Shown: positions 1-6,781 of the stretch, piece after piece
Layout of the letters: each line of letters starts with the position of its first letter
How positions within the stretch are numbered: the stretch's first letter is position 1
Source: Alphaproteobacteria bacterium
GTDB taxonomy: Bacteria > Pseudomonadota > Alphaproteobacteria > Rickettsiales > UBA1997
Direction of reading: 5' to 3'
NCBI GenBank assembly: GCA_016869695.1
Contig: VGDN01000012.1
Span: 1-13,203, forward strand
DNA: 13,203 nucleotides
Translations under genes and position numbers: made by a program
The notes under the pieces: model-generated
What the model was told of the DNA's origin: nothing
Database searches by the model: none
The model's input: the letters and a program-made list of their open reading frames with translations, nothing else

Positions 1-780
1 TGCTACATGAAGCATTATTCCCAAGTCTTCAAACCTACAGAAGTGCAGATGATGCTCGCCGCTTTTTCTAATATGGAGACCGTTCACATCGCTGCTTATT
101 CCCATCTCCTTGACACAATCGGCATGCCAGAAACGGAATATCAGGCCTTCATGAAATACAAAGAGATGAAGGATAAATATGACTACATGCACAAGTTCGG
201 CATTAGCACCAAGAAGGACATCGCGACTACTCTTGCGGCCTTTGGAGGCTTCACCGAAGGATTACAACTCTTCGCCTCCTTCGCGATTTTGCTGAACTTC
301 CAGCGCTTCGGGAAGATGAAGGGAATGGGACAAATCGTGGCCTGGTCAGTGCGCGATGAAAGCTTACACACCGCTTCGATCATCAAACTTTTCCGCACCT
401 TCTGTCAGGAAAATCCGGAGGTTTGGGATGAGGAGCTGAAGGGCCGTCTCTACGAAGCCTGCGCCACAATCGTGCATTTCGAAGATGCCTTCATCGATCT
501 CGCTTTCGAGATGGGAAATGTCGAGGGACTTACTGCCCGCGAGGTTAAGCGCTATATCCGCTACATCGCCGATCGCCGCTTAAACCAACTTGGCCTGAAA
601 GACATCTACATGATCGACATCAATCCACTGCCTTGGCTTGACGAGATTCTAAACGGCGTTGAGCACACAAATTTTTTCGAAAATCGCGTCACTGAATATA
701 GCAAAGCTTCAACCACCGGAACCTGGGAAGACGTATTTACCGAGATCGACGATGATCGCCAAAAGATGCTGGCGGTTTGA
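1..780 (+). CDS. nrdB: Ribonucleoside-diphosphate reductase beta subunit, 5' end cut off by window
   Basis: This is the radical-generating small subunit of class I ribonucleotide reductase, which works with NrdA to make dNTPs in the cytoplasm. The reading frame is open from base 1, so the start lies outside. About 259 residues are visible, against roughly 350 in alphaproteobacterial NrdB. Counting from the Met at base 7, Glu24, His27 and Tyr31 match the E. coli Glu115/His118 metal ligands and the radical Tyr122. Glu84, Glu118 and His121 match Glu204, Glu238 and His241, and the 34-residue spacing between the two Glu is identical. The remaining ligand (E. coli Asp84) falls upstream of the window. 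The preserved radical tyrosine points to an ordinary di-iron/tyrosyl enzyme. The next gene starts 2 nt after the stop, suggesting co-transcription. Confidence 0.93.
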   Translation, partial: CYMKHYSQVFKPTEVQMMLAAFSNMETVHIAAYSHLLDTIGMPETEYQAFMKYKEMKDKYDYMHKFGISTKKDIATTLAAFGGFTEGLQLFASFAILLNFQRFGKMKGMGQIVAWSVRDESLHTASIIKLFRTFCQENPEVWDEELKGRLYEACATIVHFEDAFIDLAFEMGNVEGLTAREVKRYIRYIADRRLNQLGLKDIYMIDINPLPWLDEILNGVEHTNFFENRVTEYSKASTTGTWEDVFTEIDDDRQKMLAV

Positions 781-782
781 AC

Positions 783-1223
783 ATGCGCAAAATCCTGCTC
801 GTAATTTTCTTGTTGCTCTCCTCCGCTGCTCACGCCATTCCAAGCCGCAATCTCACAATATTTGCCGAGACAAATCTGAGCCAGACCTTAATCAAAATAT
901 CTCGTCTTTACTCACAAAAATCTAATGTGGTGGTTTCGGTAAATTTTAATTCTTCAGCAGATTTAATTGTTGAGATCAATTCCGGCGAACCGGCGGATGT
1001 CTTCATCTCCACCAATCCAAACCAAATCGAGTCCCTCAAACAAAGAGGTCTGGTTGATGTGCATAATATTGGCTACATAGCCAGAAACAATAAGGACAAC
1101 ACTTACTACCAAGCACTGGTCATCGCTGGCGACAATATGGATTTAGCTCGCGAGTTTCTAAAATTTTTGAAAAGCGATGCCGCAAAAGCGATTTTTAAAG
1201 AAAGTGGATTTTTAACAGATTAA
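783..1223 (+). CDS. Short ModA-like periplasmic binding protein lacking the central lobe
   Basis: The 146-residue product starts with a clear signal peptide: a Lys/Arg-charged N-terminus, a Leu/Ile-rich core, and an AHA cleavage site near residue 18. It is therefore probably exported to the periplasm. The mature N-terminus (LTIFAETNL, then GEPADVFISTN and a GLVD motif) resembles the first segment of ModA-type molybdate/anion binding proteins. The C-terminus (YYQALVIAG, then an EFLKFLKSDAAKAIFKESGF segment) resembles the last one. ModA proteins are about 250 residues. Here the roughly 100 residues between these segments, corresponding to the second lobe of the fold, are absent with the frame intact. 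No modB or modC lies nearby. An in-frame TTG at 777 is an alternative start; ATG at 783 fits the signal peptide better. Ligand and function are unknown. It may be a remnant or a single-lobe protein. It ends 3 nt before bioB. Confidence 0.7.
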   Translation: MRKILLVIFLLLSSAAHAIPSRNLTIFAETNLSQTLIKISRLYSQKSNVVVSVNFNSSADLIVEINSGEPADVFISTNPNQIESLKQRGLVDVHNIGYIARNNKDNTYYQALVIAGDNMDLAREFLKFLKSDAAKAIFKESGFLTD

Positions 1224-1226
1224 CCA

Positions 1227-2153
1227 ATGAATCAGCTCTACGAAGTCCTCGAATTATTCTCCCTGCCATTTAACGATCTGCTTTTCAAAGCGGCCGAGAT
1301 TCATCGCCAGTTTCACGATCCAAACAAGGTGCAGATCAGCACGCTGCTTAGCATCAAAACCGGCTCCTGTCCGGAGAACTGCAAATATTGCCCACAGTCA
1401 GCACATTACAACACCGGCCTCGCCAAAGAATCTTTGATGGAAGTTGATAAAATCGTAGAAGCGGCGCAAGCCGCGAAACAAGCGGGTGCATCGCGATTTT
1501 GCATGGGCGCGGCGTGGAGAAGTTTACATGATCGTGACGTCGAAAAAATCTGCGGAATCGTTGATGCCGTCAAAAAAACCGGCCTCGAAACTTGCATGAC
1601 GCTTGGAATGCTAACCAAGTCGCAAAGCGAGAGACTCAAGGATGCAGGGCTTGATTATTACAACCACAACATCGACAGCTCGCCCGAATTTTATTCTGAA
1701 ATAATCACAACAAGAAATTTCGAAGATCGTCTCAACACTTTGAAAAACGTGCGCGAAGCGGGATTAAATGTCTGCTCCGGCGGCATTGTTGGCATGGGCG
1801 AAACGCGCGAAGATCGTGCTAAGATGTTGTTGATTTTGGCCAACCTTCCTAAGCAGCCAGAATCGGTACCGATCAATATGCTAGTGAAGGTGAAAGGCAC
1901 GCCACTCGCCGAAGAAAAAGACCTCGATCAATTCGAATTTATCCGCACCATCGCAGTGGCGCGCATCATGATGCCACGATCTGCCGTGCGCCTGTCTGCA
2001 GGTCGGCAGCAAATGTCTGAGCAGACTCAAGCCCTGTGTTTCCTGGCCGGAGCTAATTCCATCTTTTACGGCGAAAAACTTCTAACTACCGACAACCCAG
2101 AGATGGAGAGAGACCAGAGGTTGTTCGAGAAGTTGGGAATTGAGGGTAAATAA
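1227..2153 (+). CDS. bioB: Biotin synthase
   Basis: This radical SAM enzyme inserts sulfur into dethiobiotin in the last step of biotin synthesis. The 308-residue protein has the CxxxCxxC cluster motif at Cys48, Cys52 and Cys55, which binds the SAM-ligated [4Fe-4S] cluster. The ligands of the auxiliary [2Fe-2S] cluster are also present: Cys92, Cys123, Cys183 and Arg255. All sit at a constant offset of five from the E. coli residues (53/57/60, 97, 128, 188, 260). The YNHNIDSS and [10 protein letters not shown] family signatures are intact, so the enzyme should be active. It is somewhat shorter than E. coli BioB (346 residues), mostly at the C-terminus. It follows the ModA-like gene by 3 nt and is not accompanied by bioF, bioA or bioD in this window. 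No clear Shine-Dalgarno sequence precedes the ATG. Confidence 0.96.
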   Translation: MNQLYEVLELFSLPFNDLLFKAAEIHRQFHDPNKVQISTLLSIKTGSCPENCKYCPQSAHYNTGLAKESLMEVDKIVEAAQAAKQAGASRFCMGAAWRSLHDRDVEKICGIVDAVKKTGLETCMTLGMLTKSQSERLKDAGLDYYNHNIDSSPEFYSEIITTRNFEDRLNTLKNVREAGLNVCSGGIVGMGETREDRAKMLLILANLPKQPESVPINMLVKVKGTPLAEEKDLDQFEFIRTIAVARIMMPRSAVRLSAGRQQMSEQTQALCFLAGANSIFYGEKLLTTDNPEMERDQRLFEKLGIEGK

Positions 2154-2163
2154 ATACTTTCTG

Positions 2164-2237
2164 TCATGCTGAGCCCTCCTTGGCTAGTCGAGGGGCTAAG
2201 CATGATTTAACTCTACCAAATCGCCCTTCGACTAGCT
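2164..2237 (+). repeat. Palindromic spacer with two mutually exclusive hairpins
   Basis: The 108-nt spacer between bioB and the RidA-family gene holds two overlapping inverted repeats. Hairpin A pairs 2164-2176 with 2193-2205 (one G/A mismatch). Hairpin B pairs 2182-2196 with 2223-2237 (15 pairs, two of them G-U, no mismatch). They share 2193-2196, and the left arm of B lies in the loop and right arm of A, so both cannot form at once. The words (CATGCTGAGCCC, CCCTTCGACTAGCTCA) look like REP-type intergenic palindromes found in many bacteria. No U-run follows either stem, so neither is a standard terminator. Confidence 0.6.
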
Positions 2238-2261
2238 CATGGCGACCAAACAAAAAACAAA

Positions 2262-2726
2262 ATGTCTAACGTCGAAGCAAAACTTTCATCACTCGGTATC
2301 ACCCTCCCAACCCCAGCTGCGCCTGTCGCGAATTATGTTGGGTTCGTAAAATCTGGTAACCAAATTTTTGTCTCCGGCCAACTGCCATTTGAGGCCGGAA
2401 AGTTACAATTCGTTGGAAAAGTCGGTTCAGAAATTTCGGTAGAAGATGCCAAAAAAGCTGCGCGCCTTTGTGCCATCGGCATTCTTGCTCAGTTGAAAGT
2501 TGCGTGCGAAGGAAATCTGGAGCGCGTCGTGCGTTGCGTGAAACTCGGAATTTTCGTGAATGGTGACGCGAATTTTAAAGATCATCCTGCCGTGGCAAAT
2601 GGCGCTTCTGATTTGATGGTTGAGGTTTTAGGCGATGCCGGCAAACACGCTCGCGCTGCAGTTGGCTCAGCCTCTCTCCCTTTTGGCGTTGCTGTCGAAG
2701 TTGATGCAATTTTTGAGATCAAATAA
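2262..2726 (+). CDS. RidA family (YjgF/YER057c/UK114) protein
   Basis: RidA-family proteins are small trimeric enzymes. The canonical members hydrolyse reactive enamine/imine intermediates released by PLP enzymes. This 154-residue protein matches the longer subfamily of about 150 residues rather than the 128-residue canonical RidA. Its VSGQLPF and ARAAVG segments and the closing VEVDAIFEI strand are characteristic. Arg131 and Glu146 correspond to the active-site Arg105 and Glu120 of E. coli RidA, with the same 15-residue spacing, so the deaminase site appears intact. The natural substrate of this subfamily is less certain. The stop codon is immediately followed by the ATG of the oxygenase gene, so the two are probably co-translated. 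No Shine-Dalgarno sequence is visible. Confidence 0.9.
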   Translation: MSNVEAKLSSLGITLPTPAAPVANYVGFVKSGNQIFVSGQLPFEAGKLQFVGKVGSEISVEDAKKAARLCAIGILAQLKVACEGNLERVVRCVKLGIFVNGDANFKDHPAVANGASDLMVEVLGDAGKHARAAVGSASLPFGVAVEVDAIFEIK

Positions 2727-3341
2727 ATGGAAATTTCCAACGACACTGACAAGAAACAGAGAGCGATTTATTCACAGATTTATTGGGATAATTTTTTTAG
2801 TAATGAGGAGATCGAGCGGATTATTAAGAACTGCTCTGATAAGGAGTTACAAGACTCGACGGTGTCATCAATTAAGCCAACGGTCGAAAGCAATGTTAGA
2901 ATTTCAAAGGTAAATTTTCACAACCCAAATCCGCAAAATCAGTGGATTTTCAATCGCATCAATTTTGGTGTTGAGGATCTAAACTCCAAATTTTTTCACT
3001 TCGATCTCTGCGGCTATAATTTTTTCCAATACTCCGAATATGATGGTGCCAAATCGGGGAAATATGATTTCCACATGGATACCTTCATAAATAATGAGAG
3101 TTTGAAAGCGCCGTTGATGCGGAAACTGTCTTTAACCATACTCCTAAGCGAGCCAGGGGTTGATTTTGAAGGCGGAGAATTCCAGCTGAATTTAGGCGTT
3201 AGTAACAGCGCAAAACCCGTTCCAATGCGCAAAGGATCACTGGTCGCTTTTCCGTCCTTCTTACTTCACCGCGTTACCACTGTAACCAAAGGGGTTAGGA
3301 GATCAATTGCTGTCTGGGTCGTGGGACCAAAATTTAGGTGA
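2727..3341 (+). CDS. 2-oxoglutarate/Fe(II)-dependent oxygenase, prolyl 4-hydroxylase-like
   Basis: The 204-residue protein has the double-stranded beta-helix signature of Fe(II)/2-oxoglutarate hydroxylases. His116 and Asp118 form the HxD iron motif (FHMDTF), His181 is the distal iron ligand in LLHRVTTVTKG, and Arg191 or Arg192, 10-11 residues later, would bind the 2-oxoglutarate carboxylate. The GGEF segment and the LVAFPSFLLHRV segment are typical of the P4Hc/PKHD (YbiX-like) group. The N-terminal 90 residues are less conserved and may carry substrate specificity. No signal peptide is seen, so it should be cytoplasmic. The substrate (protein proline/asparagine, amino acid or other) cannot be read from sequence. 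It starts directly after the RidA-family stop codon and ends convergently with prmC. Confidence 0.85.
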   Translation: MEISNDTDKKQRAIYSQIYWDNFFSNEEIERIIKNCSDKELQDSTVSSIKPTVESNVRISKVNFHNPNPQNQWIFNRINFGVEDLNSKFFHFDLCGYNFFQYSEYDGAKSGKYDFHMDTFINNESLKAPLMRKLSLTILLSEPGVDFEGGEFQLNLGVSNSAKPVPMRKGSLVAFPSFLLHRVTTVTKGVRRSIAVWVVGPKFR

Positions 3342-3417
3342 TTAACTACAGTTTTCGTAAAAATTGAAATTAGGTTCTGTGTGGTTTTGGCCTAGAAAAT
3401 ACTGGACTCAGCAAGAT

Positions 3418-3435
3418 TTTTGCCCGCGGGCAAAA
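3418..3435. repeat. Perfect 18-bp palindrome between convergent genes
   Basis: TTTTGCCCGCGGGCAAAA is its own reverse complement and lies 5 nt beyond the prmC stop codon, in the 98-nt gap between the converging oxygenase gene and prmC. As RNA it would fold into a 7-bp stem with a CGCG loop on either strand. The T-run is on the 5' side and the A-run on the 3' side, the opposite of an intrinsic terminator. Terminator function is therefore doubtful; a protein site or chance palindrome is equally possible. Confidence 0.4.
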
Positions 3436-3439
3436 GTCG

Positions 3440-4288
3440 TTAGGAAAATTCTAGAACTCTAATAACCCCAGATAAATCGCGGGTTGAGTTGGTTAGGAAG
3501 AAACTTTGTTTGGTAAAAATTTTGGCGATTTCCGCTTCTTGCCCACAACCAATTTCGAGAAAAGTTTTACCCGACCCGTCCAAGAATTTTTTAGCCTCAG
3601 CGGCAATGCGGCGGTAAAATTCTAGTCCGTCCTCGCCACCATCAAGCGCACCTCGAGGCTCGTAAATTTTTACTTCTGGCTCAAGGGTTTCGATTTCGTG
3701 TGACGGGATGTAGGGCGGGTTGGAGAGAATTAAGTCAAATTTCTTTTCGTGATTTAACGCAGAAAATAAATCCGATCTAAGTAGCTGTAGCCGTGAATCG
3801 GTTTGATGTTTTGCCGAATTTTTTTCAGCGATTCTTAGCGCCTCGTTAGAAATATCGACACCAGTTCCAGCCGCGTTTTTGTAGGCTTTAAGCAGAGTAA
3901 TAACCAAACATCCCGACCCAACCCCAAGCTCAAGAATTTTTAATTTTTCTTCGTGGTTAGGAAATTTTTTAAACACAGCTTCAATCAAGATTTCCGAGTC
4001 AGGACGCGGATCAAGCACATCTTTATTTACCAAAAAATCTTCACCAAAAAATTCTCTTCTCTCAATTAAATGTGAAACTGGTTCGCGGTTGGCGCGGCGT
4101 TCAACGAGATCAGAAAATATTTTTTGCTGTTTTGTGCTAAGCTCAAAATCGGGATTAAAAATTACCCACTCTTTTGACGCAGAAAGGGCGTGAGCCAAGA
4201 GGATTAGAGAATCTAACCCCACGTTACTCACGCCCTTTATTTCGAGTATTTTTCTGGCTCGCGCTAGAGCTTGTCTAGAATTTTCCAA
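3440..4288 (-). CDS. prmC: Peptide chain release factor N5-glutamine methyltransferase
   Basis: PrmC (HemK) methylates the glutamine of the GGQ motif in RF1 and RF2 using SAM. The 282-residue protein has the helical N-terminal domain (residues 1-75), the LDPRPDSE segment (92-99), the SAM-binding ELGVGSGC (120-127), and the catalytic NPPY (190-193) followed by IPSHEIETL. Length is typical. The frame has no suitable ATG. TTG at 4288-4286 gives the expected N-terminal length and overlaps the end of the upstream DUF2125-like gene by 14 nt, implying translational coupling. PrmC often sits next to prfA, but prfA is not in this window. Confidence 0.95.
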   Translation of the reverse strand: MENSRQALARARKILEIKGVSNVGLDSLILLAHALSASKEWVIFNPDFELSTKQQKIFSDLVERRANREPVSHLIERREFFGEDFLVNKDVLDPRPDSEILIEAVFKKFPNHEEKLKILELGVGSGCLVITLLKAYKNAAGTGVDISNEALRIAEKNSAKHQTDSRLQLLRSDLFSALNHEKKFDLILSNPPYIPSHEIETLEPEVKIYEPRGALDGGEDGLEFYRRIAAEAKKFLDGSGKTFLEIGCGQEAEIAKIFTKQSFFLTNSTRDLSGVIRVLEFS

Positions 4289-5642
4289 GAATCTCGTGCA
4301 CCGAAGTTTCGTTGATCAAGAAGTCGAGATTCTTTTCTCTGCGAATATCGAACTGCGCGACCTCATCTTTGCTAACCGCATTTCTGGCAGCGATTTCCTT
4401 GGCAATGGCAGGAAGACCTATGGAAACACGCTTCAAGAAAATTTGATAAGGATCTTCGGCTGCGGCCACTTGCGGGATTGATGCATCCGCTACTGCAATT
4501 GGCTGTTGCGGTTGAGCAGAAGCGTCAACTGGGGTCTCAGCAGCTGGTGCTGTAGGGGTTGGAGCTGGCTTAACCTTGTCCGCCATTTGGGTAAGATTGG
4601 TTGTAAGCTGATTAACCAGATTGCTGATGCTTTCGACTTTCACAGTGAGGCCACCTGAAGGAAAATTATCATCGGAAAAAGCCTGCATTTCGCCACTAAC
4701 CGTGATTTTGTAGAGCGGGTTCGAAAACTCTAAGTTACTGATCTTAACCACTTTACTGTACTGGGCAGGAACTTCTTGGATTTGAGTTGGATCCGGAGGA
4801 GTTGTTGCGGCCTGTGGATTGGCAGCTTGTGCTACTGGCGTCAATGCATATTCCACATCAAGAATTAAGTTGCCCTTCACAATGCTTGTGTCGGTGATTA
4901 CTGCTGGGATTGAAGTTGCTGCATCAGCCTGTGCTGGGGTAGGAGCGGCGACTGGAGCTGGAGTTGCTGTCGGTACGGCAGTTGGCTCGGTGACTGGAAT
5001 ATTGTTGCCAAGGGAAATTTCTCCGGTCTTAAGGCCATCGACGACTCTTTTTTCCAAAGCATTTTTATAAGCGACAACAACATCAAACCCCTCGATGTCT
5101 TTGATATTGGCTGTGATTTTATTGATGATCTTATCTTGTTCCGAGCCACTAGATTCGAAAGCAAATTCCGAGGCACTGGCCGAGTAAATTACCACCTTTT
5201 CAAGATCGATTATTTTGTAACCAGAGTCATGGTAATGAAATTTGGTAATGCGACCATCAAGAATTGATGCAGTAATTTCTGGCGCCTGACTGAATTCAAC
5301 AGCGGAATTATTCCCTTCAGAATCAACGGTTAAAACCGACTCAGGAATGGTCACGGCATAATCAGCGGAAAAAACCCTAGCCTTTGCTTCTAGGCTCTGA
5401 ACCATGATTTGACGATTGTCCAAGGCAGCGTTAGGAATGGTAAATTTCAGATTCTTAATCGTGATTTTCTGGGCTAGAGGAAAGCCGGCCACCTCAATAT
5501 CTCCAGCCGAAATATAAGAAGAATTTTCGCTCATGAATTTGTTGAGCTGCTTTTGCACCTGCCCAATTTTAAAAAACCAAAAACCACTGTAACCAAGCGC
5601 AGCAACGATTAAGAGGGTCACTAATTTAACTAAGGCCTTCAT
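4275..5642 (-). CDS. DUF2125-like membrane-anchored protein with Pro/Ala/Thr-rich linkers
   Basis: The 455-residue product starts with a single hydrophobic segment (MKALVKLVTLLIVAALGYSG), then FWFFKIGQVQKQLNKFM and a VAGFPLAQKITIKNLKF strand. This arrangement (YSxFWF, amphipathic helix, GFPxxxxI) matches DUF2125, an alphaproteobacterial family of unknown function that is probably anchored in the inner membrane facing the periplasm. Three low-complexity Pro/Ala/Thr-rich stretches (about residues 215-245, 275-290 and 355-395) separate beta-rich segments and look like flexible linkers. An in-frame ATG at 5681 would add 13 residues and overlap fdx. The ATG at 5642 lies 7 nt beyond the fdx stop and puts the membrane helix at the N-terminus, so I prefer it. 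The family match is from recall of motifs, without a profile search. Confidence 0.7.
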   Translation of the reverse strand: MKALVKLVTLLIVAALGYSGFWFFKIGQVQKQLNKFMSENSSYISAGDIEVAGFPLAQKITIKNLKFTIPNAALDNRQIMVQSLEAKARVFSADYAVTIPESVLTVDSEGNNSAVEFSQAPEITASILDGRITKFHYHDSGYKIIDLEKVVIYSASASEFAFESSGSEQDKIINKITANIKDIEGFDVVVAYKNALEKRVVDGLKTGEISLGNNIPVTEPTAVPTATPAPVAAPTPAQADAATSIPAVITDTSIVKGNLILDVEYALTPVAQAANPQAATTPPDPTQIQEVPAQYSKVVKISNLEFSNPLYKITVSGEMQAFSDDNFPSGGLTVKVESISNLVNQLTTNLTQMADKVKPAPTPTAPAAETPVDASAQPQQPIAVADASIPQVAAAEDPYQIFLKRVSIGLPAIAKEIAARNAVSKDEVAQFDIRREKNLDFLINETSVHEILGKF

Positions 5643-5649
5643 ATTTTGA

Positions 5650-5991
5650 TTATTTGTTGATTGAGACGTTCCTGGTTTCATCAGGAATAGTAAGAGTTAA
5701 ACCGTCAAGATCCTTGATTAGGATGATCTGACAACCGAGACGTGAGGTTGGTGTAAGGCCAAATGCCAAGTCAAGCATATCTTCCTCATCTTCACTTGGT
5801 GTTTTTAGCCTGTTGTAAAATGATTTATCGACGATGACATGACAGGTTGAGCAGGCCAATGAACCCTCGCATGCACCTTCTAAATCAATACCGTTGTCAC
5901 GAGCCGCTTGCAACACGGTAGTTCCTTCTGGCACATGAAATTCTTTCCTTTCACCCTTTTCGATGAAAATTACTTTAACGGTCTGAGACAT
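5650..5991 (-). CDS. fdx: [2Fe-2S] ferredoxin, adrenodoxin/ISC type
   Basis: This 113-residue electron carrier belongs to the adrenodoxin-like ferredoxins used in iron-sulfur cluster assembly (ISC) and by some oxygenases. Cys41, Cys47, Cys50 and Cys87 form the C-x5-C-x2-C...C ligand set, within GACEGSLACSTCHVIV and SRLGCQIIL. The acidic TPSEDEEDMLDLAFGL helix is the usual partner-binding surface. In many alphaproteobacteria fdx follows hscBA in the isc operon; no isc gene is visible here. The next gene upstream on this strand, beyond trmL and two palindromic repeats, is ftsI. The promoter is probably in 5992-6063, but no convincing -35/-10 pair was identified. Confidence 0.93.
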   Translation of the reverse strand: MSQTVKVIFIEKGERKEFHVPEGTTVLQAARDNGIDLEGACEGSLACSTCHVIVDKSFYNRLKTPSEDEEDMLDLAFGLTPTSRLGCQIILIKDLDGLTLTIPDETRNVSINK

Positions 5992-6063
5992 TGATTTTGC
6001 TGAAGTTGGGAGAGATGGTCACACTTTGTAAAATCGGCAAGTTGAAAAGAAAATAGACTTCTA

Positions 6064-6188
6064 TCAAAACTCCATTTTCAGCCCAACTGAGTGGTTGGTG
6101 CCGTGCTCGAATCTCGCCTTAATGTCTTTATACGCTTCGCTTCTGCGTTCTGACCCACCCTCCATTCTGGCTGAAAATGGGGTTTTGA
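6064..6188 (+). repeat. Palindromic repeat copy E1, abutting trmL start
   Basis: A 125-bp element with terminal inverted arms 6064-6083 and 6169-6188. These give 20 pairs with one G-U (6071 with 6181). The 85-nt core (6084-6168) contains ATGTCTTTATACG at 6122-6134. It aligns without gaps to the reverse complement of the core of E2 (10885-10969) at 60 of 85 positions by hand count, and more loosely to E3. It fills the divergent gap between fdx and trmL, and its right end is 1 nt before the trmL ATG. It encodes no evident transposase and is MITE- or REP-like in size. Confidence 0.8.
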
Positions 6189-6189
6189 G

Positions 6190-6630
6190 ATGGTAAGAAT
6201 TGCACTTTTTCAACCAGACATCGCGGGCAATGTTGGAACGATAATTCGTAGCTGTGTTTGTTTTGATGTGGAGCTGCACATTATTGAGCCGTGCGGTTTC
6301 CCGCTGGATATGCAACGCGTAAAAAGATCGGCACTCGATTACATCAATCACGCTAAAATTTTTCGTCACGCTTCCTTCGTAGATTTTTTCCGTGATGAAA
6401 TTTTGCAAAAAAATCAGCGACTAATTTTAGCTACAACCAAAGCAGACAAGGATTATCGCCAGTTTAGCTTTGAAGAAAGTGACGTGATTTTATTTGGCAA
6501 AGAAAGCTCTGGGGTGCCTTCTGACGTGGCTGCGTTAGCTCATCACAAAATTTTTATCCCGATGAAGAATCAGATGAGATCACTGAATATTGCGATTGCC
6601 TGCGGGATCATTTTAGCACGCGCCGTTTAG
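6190..6630 (+). CDS. trmL: tRNA (cytidine(34)-2'-O)-methyltransferase, SPOUT family
   Basis: TrmL 2'-O-methylates the wobble nucleotide 34 of certain leucine tRNAs using SAM bound in a trefoil knot. The 146-residue length is typical. The N-terminal MVRIALFQPDIAGNVGTIIR, the EPCGFPLD segment (33-40), the knot motif FGKESSGVP (102-110) and RSLNIAIACG (130-139) are SPOUT/TrmL signatures. The start is fixed because the family begins almost exactly at this Met. The gene is the only plus-strand gene in a long minus-strand run from atpH to prmC, and inverted repeat copies lie immediately on both sides: E1 1 nt before the start and E3 3 nt after the stop. A GGGG run 7 nt before the ATG is the only possible ribosome site, and it lies inside E1. 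Confidence 0.93.
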   Translation: MVRIALFQPDIAGNVGTIIRSCVCFDVELHIIEPCGFPLDMQRVKRSALDYINHAKIFRHASFVDFFRDEILQKNQRLILATTKADKDYRQFSFEESDVILFGKESSGVPSDVAALAHHKIFIPMKNQMRSLNIAIACGIILARAV

Positions 6631-6633
6631 CTC

Positions 6634-6781
6634 AAAGCCTGTCCAAAATCTCACTAAGCCAAGCTAGTTGTACTGGTTTCGCGAGCGCCACAGCGTAAGC
6701 GTATTCAAACATATATGCCGCAGCGGAGCGCTACAAAACCTGCTCAGATAGCCAGGTTAGTAGAGATTTTAGACAGGCTTT
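6634..6781 (-). repeat. Palindromic repeat copy E3, between trmL and ftsI
   Basis: An approximately 148-bp element. Outer arms 6634-6652 and 6763-6781 pair at 18 of 19 positions, and a further imperfect arm reaches about 6660/6755. The core holds CGTATTCAAACAT (6700-6712) and a GAGCGCT...CTGCTCAG stretch. These match E2 read on the plus strand and the reverse complement of E1, so E3 is in the same orientation as E2 and opposite to E1. It starts 3 nt after the trmL stop and runs into the ftsI coding region, which ends at 6744. It sits between convergent genes and could also act in 3'-end formation. Confidence 0.72.

Noticed and set aside
3418..3435. Bidirectional intrinsic terminator between the oxygenase gene and prmC
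   Set aside because: The palindrome has T-runs before and A-runs after the GC stem, the reverse of what an intrinsic terminator needs.
4819..5070. Plus-strand Ala/Gly/Val-rich open frame
   Set aside because: It is the shadow of the Pro/Ala/Thr-rich linkers of the minus-strand DUF2125-like gene.
5992..6063. Promoter for fdx on the minus strand
   Set aside because: TTGCCG and several AT-rich words occur, but no -35/-10 pair with acceptable spacing and match was found.
6064..6408. Minus-strand open frame of 114 codons across repeat E1 and the start of trmL
   Set aside because: It is antisense to the well-supported trmL, uses the repeat for its C-terminus, and has no recognisable protein features.
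6064..6781. Insertion sequence with its own transposase
   Set aside because: The only intact gene between the inverted repeats is trmL, a SPOUT methyltransferase; nothing resembles a transposase.
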